Shown one piece after another: positions 1-5,773 of a stretch of 5,773 bases of DNA. The notes under the pieces are model-generated. The model saw only the letters and a program-made list of their open reading frames with translations. It had not been told where the DNA came from and searched no databases. The position numbers and the translations under genes were made by a program. The stretch comes from Rhodospirillales bacterium (GTDB lineage: Bacteria > Pseudomonadota > Alphaproteobacteria > UBA828), in NCBI GenBank assembly GCA_026712885.1, contig JAPOPO010000093.1:1-5773 (forward strand). Reading direction: 5' to 3'. Position 1 is the first letter of the stretch; the number at the start of each line of letters is the position of its first letter.

Positions 1-2741
1 ACCTGGCCCACCCCGTGCTTCGCGGCAAGAGCCTTGAGCCGGCGCTCGCCGATCCGTGCCGCGCCGAGCTGCGAGAGATAGTCGCCGTACCATTGGTCCG
101 GCACCCTGATCCGGCGGCGGCACATGCGCACGATGTCCTCGTTGTCGCGAAAGTCCCGCTGCACCCGCACGCAGGGGAAGATCAGCGCGCCTTCCTCGTA
201 CACGTCGCGGGCCCGCGGCGTGTAAGTGGTCGGGATACTGTCGCCACAGTCGGCCTGATGGCCCTTCACGGTCACGTTGAAGAGGTGCTCACCGTCGCAG
301 AAGACCGGCACGATAATCGACCAGTCGGCGGCGTGGCTGTTGCCGTCGTAGGGATCGTTGTGGAGGTACGCGTCGCCCTCGCGGAAGTCCGGATGCACCC
401 GGCACATGGTCCGGGTCTGCAGATGGGCACCATAGATGTGGGCCGGGATGCCCTCGGCGGCCGCCAGCAGCTCGTTGTCGGCCGTCACGATAGCGCAAGA
501 GAAATCGCGCGATTGACCGATCACGGCCGAGCGCGCAGTGCGCATGACGACGCCCGTCATCTCGCGCAGGATCGCGTCGATCCGATTCGCCATGATCGCG
601 ACCTGCACCGGGTCGAGCTCTTCCTTGTCCCTGGCTCCCACGGCGGGCCGCGCCGCATCGGCCACTGGCTCCAGAATGTAGTTGGCGCCGGGTGAGACTC
701 GCGCCCTCGTTTCGGGATAGACCACGACCGTGGTGGTCGGTTCCTCGATGATGGCGGGGCCTGCGATCGAATCGCTCGCTACGAGCACCGCACCCTCGTA
801 GACCGGTGTCTCCAGGAAGCCCGCGTCGCCGAAGAAGGCCTGCGTCGTGCGGCGTGGCACGGGCGGGCCGCTGCGCGCGGCGCCTGGCGCCGCCATTGCT
901 GGCTGGGGCCGGTCGAGGAACGCCGTGAGCCGGCCCTTCCAGTTCAGGCATTCGAGCAGCCCTTCCTCCTCCTTCACGCCATAGAGCCGCTCGTGCACCT
1001 CGTGGAAGTGCCCGATCAGCGCGCCCACCGCGCCGGCGCCGTCGAAGCGCGCGGCCGGCATGGCGATCTCGGTCTCCCATTGCTGGTTGAGGTAGCGGGC
1101 GTCGACGAAGTGGTCCTTGCGGAAGCGCACGATCCCGCGCGCCCTCAGGCGGTCGGCGAATGCCTCCATCTGGGCATCGATGTCGGAGAGGGTGTCGTTG
1201 ACCGCTGCCTCGTCCCAGTGATCGGTGCGGACGTAATGGCTCGCGCTGAACTCGGCGACGATGTCGGAATACTGGGCGCCGCAGGCGCTGAGCGCGCCCG
1301 CCGTCTTGGGCAGCAGCACGCGCTCGCAGCCGAGGGCGGCGGCGATGGGCAGCACGTTGAGGCCGGCGGCGCCGCCGCCCGCCACGAGCACGCTCTCGCG
1401 CGGGTTGACCCCTTCGTTGACGGTGATCTCCTCGATCGCCTTGATCATGGTCTCGCTGGCGAGGGTGAGGATGGCTGCCGCCGTTTCCTCGACGGTCATG
1501 TCGAGGGGCTCGGCCAGCGCTTCCACGGCGCGCCGGGCGGCGGCCACGTCGAGCTTCATGCGTCCGCCGAGGAAGGCGTCGGGGTCGATGTAGCCGAGCA
1601 CCACGGCGGCATCGGTCACCGTCGCCGCATGGCCGTCCCGACCGTAGCAGGCCGGGCCAGGGTCGGCGCCGGCGCTCTCGGGCCCCACGCGCAGCAGCCC
1701 GCCCGGATCGATCCAGGCGATCGAGCCGCCGCCCGCGCCCACGCTCCGCACATCGACCGATGAGAGACCGAGATTATGACCGGAGAAGAGCCCGCCCAGC
1801 CACGTCTCGCGGGTGTACTTGACCGCGCCGTCGCGCACCATGCTCACGTCGAAGGTGGTGCCGCCGGCATCCACCACCAGCACGTCGCGCCCGAGCCCCT
1901 CCGCCTCGGCGTAGGCGATACCGGCGAGCGGAGCCATCGCCGGCCCCGACTTGACCATGAAAATCGGCCGGTCCGCGACGTCTTCCACGTGCATGAGGCC
2001 GCCGGAGACCGTGCTGACCAGGAGCTCGCCCGCGAAGCCCGCAGCGCCGAGGTCATCCCGGAGCGCGCGCAGATGGCGCTGCATGAGGGGCTTCAGCGAG
2101 GCGTCAATCGCGGCCGAGGACGCGCGTGGGTACTCGCGGAGGATTGGATTGAGCCGGTGCGAGAGCGTGTAGGGCACGCTTGGCATCGTCTCCTCGATCA
2201 AGGCGCCCAGCCGCTCTTCATGCGCCGGGTTCTTGATCGACCAGAGCAGGCAGACGGCGACCGCCTCTATGCCCTGGCGCGCGAGCCGGGTCAGCGCTGC
2301 GCGCGCGGCGTCCTCATCCAGCGTGCGTTCCACCTCGCCTTCGGCCGTGACCCGCTCGGGAATCTCGGCGGTAAGCCGGCGCGGCACGTAAGGCTTGAGC
2401 GGATCGATACGGAGCTCGAAGGGGTGCAGCTTACCGCCCTGGCGGTAGACCAGGATGTCGGGGAACCCCTCGGTCACCAGCATGGCGGTCTTCGCCGTGC
2501 TGCCGGTGACGATGGCGTTGGTGGCCCAGGTCGTGCCGTAGATCAGCACGTCCGCATCCCCGATCAGGACCTCGACGGGGATGCCCATGGTCCGCGCCGC
2601 ATCGGCGAGCCCGGCTTTGACGCCCTCGGCGCTGCGAGAGGGCGTGGACGGCGCCTTGCCGACAATGAGCGCGCCGCCGGGTGCTGCGACGACGACATCG
2701 GTGAAGGTGCCGCCGGTATCGACGGCGATTCGGTAGGGCAT
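1..2741 (-). CDS. Fused HyuA-HyuB hydantoinase/oxoprolinase family protein (3' end beyond window)
   Basis: The frame reads from ATG at 2741 to the left edge with no stop, giving 913 complete codons; the C-terminus lies outside the window. The N-terminal half is HyuA-like: a first phosphate-binding loop DTGGTFTD (residues 8-15), GTTWATNAI shortly after, a second ATPase loop DAGGTTFD (291-298), GAGGGSIAW (335-343), GPESAGADPGPACYG (353-367) and AGGGAAG (454-460). This is the ASKHA-type ATPase fold of 5-oxoprolinase and N-methylhydantoinase A. A HyuB-like half starts near residue 708 (DPVQVAIMANRID, 710 onward) and carries HNDPYDGNSH (794-803). Family members couple ATP hydrolysis to opening of lactam or hydantoin rings, or to ketone carboxylation, in the cytoplasm. 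A fused A-B chain is known for eukaryotic and some bacterial 5-oxoprolinases; in many bacteria the halves are separate genes. The start is supported by GGAG at 2749-2752 (minus), 7 bases upstream. The substrate cannot be assigned: the YRQGGK stretch and the HyuB motif variants do not look like classical 5-oxoprolinase. Family is sure, substrate unknown. Confidence 0.92.
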   Translation of the reverse strand, partial: MPYRIAVDTGGTFTDVVVAAPGGALIVGKAPSTPSRSAEGVKAGLADAARTMGIPVEVLIGDADVLIYGTTWATNAIVTGSTAKTAMLVTEGFPDILVYRQGGKLHPFELRIDPLKPYVPRRLTAEIPERVTAEGEVERTLDEDAARAALTRLARQGIEAVAVCLLWSIKNPAHEERLGALIEETMPSVPYTLSHRLNPILREYPRASSAAIDASLKPLMQRHLRALRDDLGAAGFAGELLVSTVSGGLMHVEDVADRPIFMVKSGPAMAPLAGIAYAEAEGLGRDVLVVDAGGTTFDVSMVRDGAVKYTRETWLGGLFSGHNLGLSSVDVRSVGAGGGSIAWIDPGGLLRVGPESAGADPGPACYGRDGHAATVTDAAVVLGYIDPDAFLGGRMKLDVAAARRAVEALAEPLDMTVEETAAAILTLASETMIKAIEEITVNEGVNPRESVLVAGGGAAGLNVLPIAAALGCERVLLPKTAGALSACGAQYSDIVAEFSASHYVRTDHWDEAAVNDTLSDIDAQMEAFADRLRARGIVRFRKDHFVDARYLNQQWETEIAMPAARFDGAGAVGALIGHFHEVHERLYGVKEEEGLLECLNWKGRLTAFLDRPQPAMAAPGAARSGPPVPRRTTQAFFGDAGFLETPVYEGAVLVASDSIAGPAIIEEPTTTVVVYPETRARVSPGANYILEPVADAARPAVGARDKEELDPVQVAIMANRIDAILREMTGVVMRTARSAVIGQSRDFSCAIVTADNELLAAAEGIPAHIYGAHLQTRTMCRVHPDFREGDAYLHNDPYDGNSHAADWSIIVPVFCDGEHLFNVTVKGHQADCGDSIPTTYTPRARDVYEEGALIFPCVRVQRDFRDNEDIVRMCRRRIRVPDQWYGDYLSQLGAARIGERRLKALAAKHGVGQ

Positions 2742-2790
2742 CGTTGGGCTCCGCGACGGGACCGAGATACCCAGTTTACAGGCTCAGCCA

Positions 2791-2811
2791 CCGCTTCGCC
2801 CGTGCGAGCGG
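2791..2811. repeat. Imperfect inverted repeat (bulged hairpin) in the divergent intergenic region
   Basis: CCGC (2791-2794) pairs with GCGG (2808-2811) and TCGC (2796-2799) pairs with GCGA (2804-2807). There is one bulged T at 2795 and a four-base loop CCGT, so 8 base pairs can form. It sits just upstream of the possible rph -35 and about 50 bases upstream of the hydantoinase start. It could be a regulator-binding site or chance in GC-rich DNA. No T-run follows on either strand, so it is not a typical terminator. Confidence 0.35.
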
Positions 2812-2860
2812 GGCAGGGGTGGACGCCCTCCAGGCCCCGCGATAATGTCGCGCCGCCAGC

Positions 2861-2867
2861 GGAGGAG
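2861..2867 (+). promoter_or_regulatory. Shine-Dalgarno sequence of rph
   Basis: GGAGGAG lies 9 bases upstream of ATG 2877. It decides the rph start, because the same frame stays open far upstream (back to about 1776) across the intergenic region and antisense to the hydantoinase gene. Confidence 0.8.
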
Positions 2868-2876
2868 GGCCCCTTC

Positions 2877-3599
2877 ATGCGACCATCCGGCCGCAGACCG
2901 GACGAAATGCGCCAGGTCAGATTGGAGCCGGGCGTGAACAAGCACGCCGAGGGCTCGTGCGTGGTCCGGTTCGGCGACACGCAGGTGCTCTGTACGGCAA
3001 GCGTCGAGGATCGCGTACCGCCTTTCCTGCGAAACAAGGGGCGGGGCTGGGTTACCGGGGAGTACGGCATGCTGCCGCGCTCCACAGGGTCCCGCTCGGC
3101 CCGAGAAGCCGCGCGTGGGCGCCAGGGCGGGCGCACGCAGGAGATCCAGCGCCTCATCGGGCGCTCGCTCCGCGCCGCGTGCGACCTCGAAGCCCTCGGC
3201 GAACGCCAGATCACCCTCGACTGCGACGTCATCCAGGCCGACGGCGGCACCCGCACGGCGGCCATCACCGGCGCCTACGTGGCGCTCCACGCGGCGCTCG
3301 ACGGTCTCGTCGCCGATGGGACCATCGAGAGCGTGCCGCTTACAGACCAGGTCGCCGCCGTGAGCTGCGGGATCGTCGGCGGCGAGGCGGTGCTGGATCT
3401 CGATTACGCCGAGGACAGCACGGCGGACGCGGACGCCAACTTCGTGCTCACCGCCTCAGGCGGGATCGTCGAGATCCAGGGCACTGCGGAGGGCGATCCC
3501 TTCAGCGAGGCGCAGCTGATCGCCATGCTGGGCCTCGCTCGCTCAGGCGCCGAGCGGCTGTTCGCCCTTCAGCGGGGCGCGCTCTGCGGGGCAGGCTAG
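2877..3599 (+). CDS. rph: Ribonuclease PH (tRNA 3'-end phosphorolytic exoribonuclease)
   Basis: The product is 240 residues, the usual RNase PH length. RNase PH trims nucleotides from tRNA 3' ends beyond CCA, using inorganic phosphate and releasing nucleoside diphosphates; it works as a ring hexamer in the cytoplasm. The sequence shows MRPSGRRPDEMRQV at the start, the WVTGEYGMLPRST block (58-70), REAARGRQGGRTQEIQRLI (76-94) with the phosphate-binding arginine at R86, and LDCDVIQADGGTRTA (114-128). D180 and D186 match the expected metal or catalytic acids in LDLDYAEDSTADADANF, and EIQGTAEGDPFS (199-210) is near the C-terminus. TGEYG replaces the more common TAEYG, a mild variant. The start at 2877 follows a strong GGAGGAG and gives the family's normal N-terminus. 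It is the first gene of a likely rph-rdgB-hemW operon. Confidence 0.97.
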   Translation: MRPSGRRPDEMRQVRLEPGVNKHAEGSCVVRFGDTQVLCTASVEDRVPPFLRNKGRGWVTGEYGMLPRSTGSRSAREAARGRQGGRTQEIQRLIGRSLRAACDLEALGERQITLDCDVIQADGGTRTAAITGAYVALHAALDGLVADGTIESVPLTDQVAAVSCGIVGGEAVLDLDYAEDSTADADANFVLTASGGIVEIQGTAEGDPFSEAQLIAMLGLARSGAERLFALQRGALCGAG

Positions 3600-3604
3600 G
3601 CGGC

Positions 3605-4219
3605 ATGGCCCGTCGTCTCACGACGGCGCGCCTCATCGTGGCGAGCCATAATGCGGGCAAGGTGCGCGAGATCGCGGCGCTGCTCGAGCCTCTTGGGGTC
3701 GAGGCCGTGGGCGCCGCGGCGCTGGGCCTCGCGGAGCCGGAAGAGACGGGGGACACCTTCGTCGCGAACGCGGCGCTCAAGGCCCGTGCGGCGGCAACGG
3801 CCAGCGGCGAGCCGGCCCTTGCCGACGATTCGGGCCTTGTCGTGCCTGCGCTCGACGGCGCGCCCGGCATCTATTCGGCACGCTGGGCCGGGCCGGGGAA
3901 GGACTTTCGGGTCGCCATGAACCGCATCCAGAGGGAGCTGGCGGCGGGCGGTCACGAGATCGTCGGCGCGGCGGCCTACTTCATCTGCGCCCTTTCCCTC
4001 GGATGGCCGGACGGCGATTGCGAAACCGTCGAGGGGCGTGCGGATGGGACGCTGACGTTTCCGCCCCGCGGGCCTCACGGCTTCGGCTACGACCCGATCT
4101 TCGTTCCCGATGGCCGCGCGCGCACGTTCGGCGAGATGCCGCCGGAGGAGAAGCAGCCGCTGACCCACAGGGCGCGGGCCTTCGAGCAGCTAGCGACGCT
4201 CTTTCGGTCGGGCCAATAG
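3605..4219 (+). CDS. rdgB: XTP/dITP pyrophosphatase (RdgB/HAM1 family)
   Basis: The product is 204 residues, normal for the family. It hydrolyses dITP, ITP and XTP to the monophosphate and pyrophosphate, keeping deaminated purines out of DNA and RNA. Visible motifs are SHNAGKVREI (14-23, the nucleotide-binding SxNxxK), ETGDTFVANAALKA (47-60), LADDSGLVVPALDGAPGIYS (72-91) with the metal/catalytic aspartates D74-D75, SARWAG (91-96), GFGYDPIFVPDG (159-170), TFGEM (174-178) and EKQPLTHRARAF (182-193), where H188-R189 are the conserved base-recognition pair. All key residues appear intact. The ATG lies 5 bases after the rph stop, with only a weak ribosome-binding site, so translation is probably coupled. 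The frame is open upstream through rph, but those codons are out-of-frame rph sequence. The HAM1 motif begins 14 residues after this ATG, as expected. Confidence 0.97.
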   Translation: MARRLTTARLIVASHNAGKVREIAALLEPLGVEAVGAAALGLAEPEETGDTFVANAALKARAAATASGEPALADDSGLVVPALDGAPGIYSARWAGPGKDFRVAMNRIQRELAAGGHEIVGAAAYFICALSLGWPDGDCETVEGRADGTLTFPPRGPHGFGYDPIFVPDGRARTFGEMPPEEKQPLTHRARAFEQLATLFRSGQ

Positions 4220-4221
4220 CG

Positions 4222-5406
4222 ATGGGCGAGGCGGAACCGTCTTCAGCCGACGCGCCGTCTGCGCTCGCTCTCTATGTCCACTGGCCGTTCTGCCTCTCCA
4301 AGTGCCCCTACTGCGACTTCAACAGCCATGTCAGGGAGAGCGTCGATCAGGCAGCATGGCAGGGCGCCCTGCTGCGCGAGCTCGACCATTTCGCGGCGTT
4401 GCTGCCAGGCGCGCGGGTCGCCAGCGTCTTCTTCGGCGGGGGCACGCCGTCGCTGATGCCGCCAGAGACTGCAGCTGCGGTGATCGACCGGGCGGCGGCG
4501 CGGTGGTCGCTCACGGCGGATGCCGAGATCACCCTCGAAGCCAATCCGACCTCGACCGAGGCGGCATGCCTGGAGGAATTTCGGGCGGCCGGCGTGAACC
4601 GGGTGTCGCTGGGTGTGCAGGCGCTGGACGACCGGGTGCTCGACTTCCTGGGGCGCGGGCACGACGCGGCAGAGGCGCGGCAGGCGGTGGCGGTGGCGCA
4701 GCGTATCATGCCGCGCAGCTCCTTCGACCTGATCTACGCGAGGCCCGGCGACACTGTCGAGGCCTGGCGCGATGAGCTGACCGAGGCGCTGTCGTTCGCG
4801 GATAACCACCTCTCGCTCTACCAACTCACCATCGAGAAGGGCACGCCCTTCTATCGCGAAGAGCGCGAGGGCGCGTTCGCGCTGCCCGACGACGACACCG
4901 GCCGGGCCCTGTATGACCTGACCCAAGAAACCATGGGGGAGGCCGGCTTCACGGCCTACGAGGTTTCCAACCATGCGCGCGGCGGAAATGAGTGTCGCCA
5001 CAATCTTGCCTATTGGCGCTATGACGATTACGTGGGTATCGGGCCGGGCGCCCACGGCCGCATCCGGCCGGCAGGCGAGGGGCGGCAAGCGACGCGCCAG
5101 CACGCCGGCCCCGAGACTTGGCTCGCTGCGGTCGAGCGCGACGGCCACGGGACCGCCGAGACTCGCGGCCTCGACTCGCAGGAGCAGGCCCGCGAGATGC
5201 TGATGATGGGACTTAGGCTTGCGGAAGGGGTGTCGGAATCGCACCTGCGGCAGCGCACTGGCTGCGAACCCGACCGGGTGATCGACCGTACGGCTCTCGC
5301 GCGCCTCGTGGACGCTGGCTATCTGGAACGCCGGGACGGGAGGCTCGGGGCCACAAGCGCCGGCCGGCCGCTCCTCAACAGCGTGTTGGCCGAACTGCTC
5401 GCCTGA
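4222..5406 (+). CDS. hemW: Radical SAM haem chaperone HemW (HemN-like family)
   Basis: The product is 394 residues, in the normal range for HemW. The radical-SAM cluster motif is FCLSKCPYCDFNSH (23-36), with cysteines C24, C28 and C31 ligating the 4Fe-4S cluster. Phenylalanine at 33, where true HemN has another cysteine, points to HemW rather than oxygen-independent coproporphyrinogen oxidase. Other marks are FFGGGTPSLM (70-79), ITLEANPT (103-110), VNRVSLGVQALDD (125-137), FDLIYARPGDT (168-178), LYQLTIEKGTPFY (199-211), ECRHNLAYWRYDDY (257-270) and GIGPGAHG (272-279). A C-terminal winged-helix-like HemN_C segment occupies about residues 320-394 (LMMGLRL onward). HemW binds haem and is proposed to insert it into respiratory enzymes. 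The ATG is 2 bases after the rdgB stop; no clear Shine-Dalgarno is visible, which suggests coupling. Such genes are often mis-annotated as hemN. Confidence 0.95.
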   Translation: MGEAEPSSADAPSALALYVHWPFCLSKCPYCDFNSHVRESVDQAAWQGALLRELDHFAALLPGARVASVFFGGGTPSLMPPETAAAVIDRAAARWSLTADAEITLEANPTSTEAACLEEFRAAGVNRVSLGVQALDDRVLDFLGRGHDAAEARQAVAVAQRIMPRSSFDLIYARPGDTVEAWRDELTEALSFADNHLSLYQLTIEKGTPFYREEREGAFALPDDDTGRALYDLTQETMGEAGFTAYEVSNHARGGNECRHNLAYWRYDDYVGIGPGAHGRIRPAGEGRQATRQHAGPETWLAAVERDGHGTAETRGLDSQEQAREMLMMGLRLAEGVSESHLRQRTGCEPDRVIDRTALARLVDAGYLERRDGRLGATSAGRPLLNSVLAELLA

Positions 5407-5773
5407 GCGGCGGGCACCGCCCTTCGACTCGTCCCCCGGCCTCCTCCCTCGCTACCCCGAATCATGGTGCGGTGCACACTACCCCCGGCCTGCGCGACTC
5501 TCGCGTCATGCAGCGCACGAATCAGCAAGCCGAGGCGAGTTCGATCGTCCGCAATTCGCTTCGGATTGCCTGCCGCGCTTGGGCCGCCTGTTCCACGGAA
5601 TCCCACTTTTTCCCGGCAAAGACCGGTTACCGCTCGGGCCCGTGTACCAGACGTACGCCCGGATACTCTGTAGTACGATAACTCCTTATGTCTGATGGTC
5701 TATTCCTCCTTCCTCCGCCATTTCCACCCCTTGCACCTATGCCGCAGATACGCTCCAATAACCGCTGATACCA
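5407..5773. other. Stretch without a supported gene, downstream of hemW
   Basis: I find no convincing complete gene here. Two overlapping plus-strand frames (5464-5673 and 5472-5681) and a minus-strand frame starting at 5606 and running into hemW have no recognisable motifs and no good ribosome-binding site. From about 5641 to the right edge GC falls to about 52% by hand count, below the coding regions. On the minus strand one frame is open from 5773 to a TAA at 5627-5629 and continues, in the same frame, to a TGA at 5522-5524. The part after the TAA looks protein-like but has no start codon. I see no tRNA. CGGGCCCG at 5634-5641 is a short perfect palindrome of no clear meaning. Confidence 0.5.
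5409..5421 (+). terminator. Weak hairpin just after hemW (possible terminator)
   Basis: GGCGG (5409-5413) and CCGCC (5417-5421) can pair around a GCA loop, two bases after the hemW stop codon. There is no T-run afterwards, only CTTCGACTCGT, and five-base GC stems arise easily in this DNA. It may help end the operon transcript, but the support is thin. Confidence 0.15.

Larger units (their letters stand above)
2742..2876. promoter_or_regulatory. Divergent intergenic region between the hydantoinase gene and rph
   Basis: These 135 bases separate two genes read in opposite directions, so they should hold both promoters. A possible rph promoter is TGGACG at 2820-2825 followed, after 15 bases, by GATAAT at 2841-2846; the spacer is short and the -35 match is 4 of 6. 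For the hydantoinase I see only a poor -10 candidate, TAAACT, on the minus strand at 2773-2778, with no convincing -35. A bulged inverted repeat lies at 2791-2811. No CIRCE element is present. Confidence 0.5.

Noticed and set aside
289..1080. Minus-strand frame of 263 codons overlapping the hydantoinase gene
   Set aside because: It lies in a different frame of the same strand, is arginine/glycine-rich and has no motif; the hydantoinase frame explains the coding signal.
15..1763. Long plus-strand open frames (15-695, 993-1763, 1261-1593) opposite the hydantoinase gene
   Set aside because: They are antisense to a gene with clear family motifs. Their translations are histidine- and arginine-rich, as expected from GC-rich shadow frames, and show no motifs.
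1776..2876. A 367-codon N-terminal extension of rph in the same frame
   Set aside because: The region is antisense to the hydantoinase gene and crosses the promoter region. RNase PH homologues start at the ATG at 2877, which has a strong Shine-Dalgarno.
2957..3604. Upstream extension of rdgB within rph
   Set aside because: It is an out-of-frame reading of rph and arginine-rich. The HAM1 motif begins 14 residues after the ATG at 3605, the normal distance.
4003..4221. Upstream extension of hemW into rdgB
   Set aside because: It is an out-of-frame reading of the rdgB 3' end. HemW homologues begin shortly before the LYVHWPFC motif, consistent with the ATG at 4222.
4243..5244. A 333-codon minus-strand frame opposite hemW, and a 190-codon one opposite rdgB (3596-4168)
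   Set aside because: Both mirror genes with intact family motifs. High GC makes long antisense frames common, and no ribosome-binding site or motif supports them.
4222..5406. Naming the radical SAM gene hemN (oxygen-independent coproporphyrinogen III oxidase)
   Set aside because: The cluster motif has phenylalanine, not cysteine, two residues after the third cysteine, and the protein is shorter than HemN; both indicate HemW.
5613..5626. CCGG-CAAAGA-CCGG hairpin as a terminator
   Set aside because: The stem is only four bases and self-complementary, and no T-run follows on the plus strand. The neighbouring A-run on the minus strand would not act as a terminator tail.

Overview
The window is high-GC bacterial DNA with a strong alphaproteobacterial flavour. 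Coding regions use G/C-ending codons heavily. The plus strand carries rph, rdgB and hemW in tight series, a gene order I associate with Alphaproteobacteria, and HemW contains the FDLIYARPG stretch typical of that group. This is inference from memory of gene order and motifs; no database was searched.

Layout. Positions 1 to 2741 (minus strand) are filled by one very long open frame that runs off the left edge. It encodes a hydantoinase/oxoprolinase-family protein in which the HyuA-like ATPase half (about residues 1-700) continues without a stop into a HyuB-like half (from about residue 708). Residues 1-913 are visible and the C-terminus is missing. Positions 2742 to 2876 are a divergent intergenic region with a bulged hairpin or inverted repeat, a possible promoter for the plus-strand genes and a strong Shine-Dalgarno sequence. 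Positions 2877 to 5406 (plus strand) hold rph (RNase PH), rdgB (XTP/dITP pyrophosphatase) and hemW (radical-SAM haem chaperone), separated by 5 and 2 bases and therefore probably cotranscribed. Positions 5407 to 5773 hold no gene I can support. GC content falls to about 52% over the last ~130 bases, and a minus-strand frame with protein-like character is broken by a stop.

How the genes work together. The plus-strand operon is housekeeping: tRNA 3'-end trimming, removal of non-canonical purine nucleoside triphosphates, and haem handling. The divergent gene is metabolic, an ATP-dependent amide-ring hydrolase or carboxylase-type enzyme of unknown substrate, and shares only the intergenic region with the operon. 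I found no mobile element, CRISPR array, tRNA or rRNA. The least ordinary item is the fused hydantoinase, whose HyuB half has unusual residues at normally conserved motifs.
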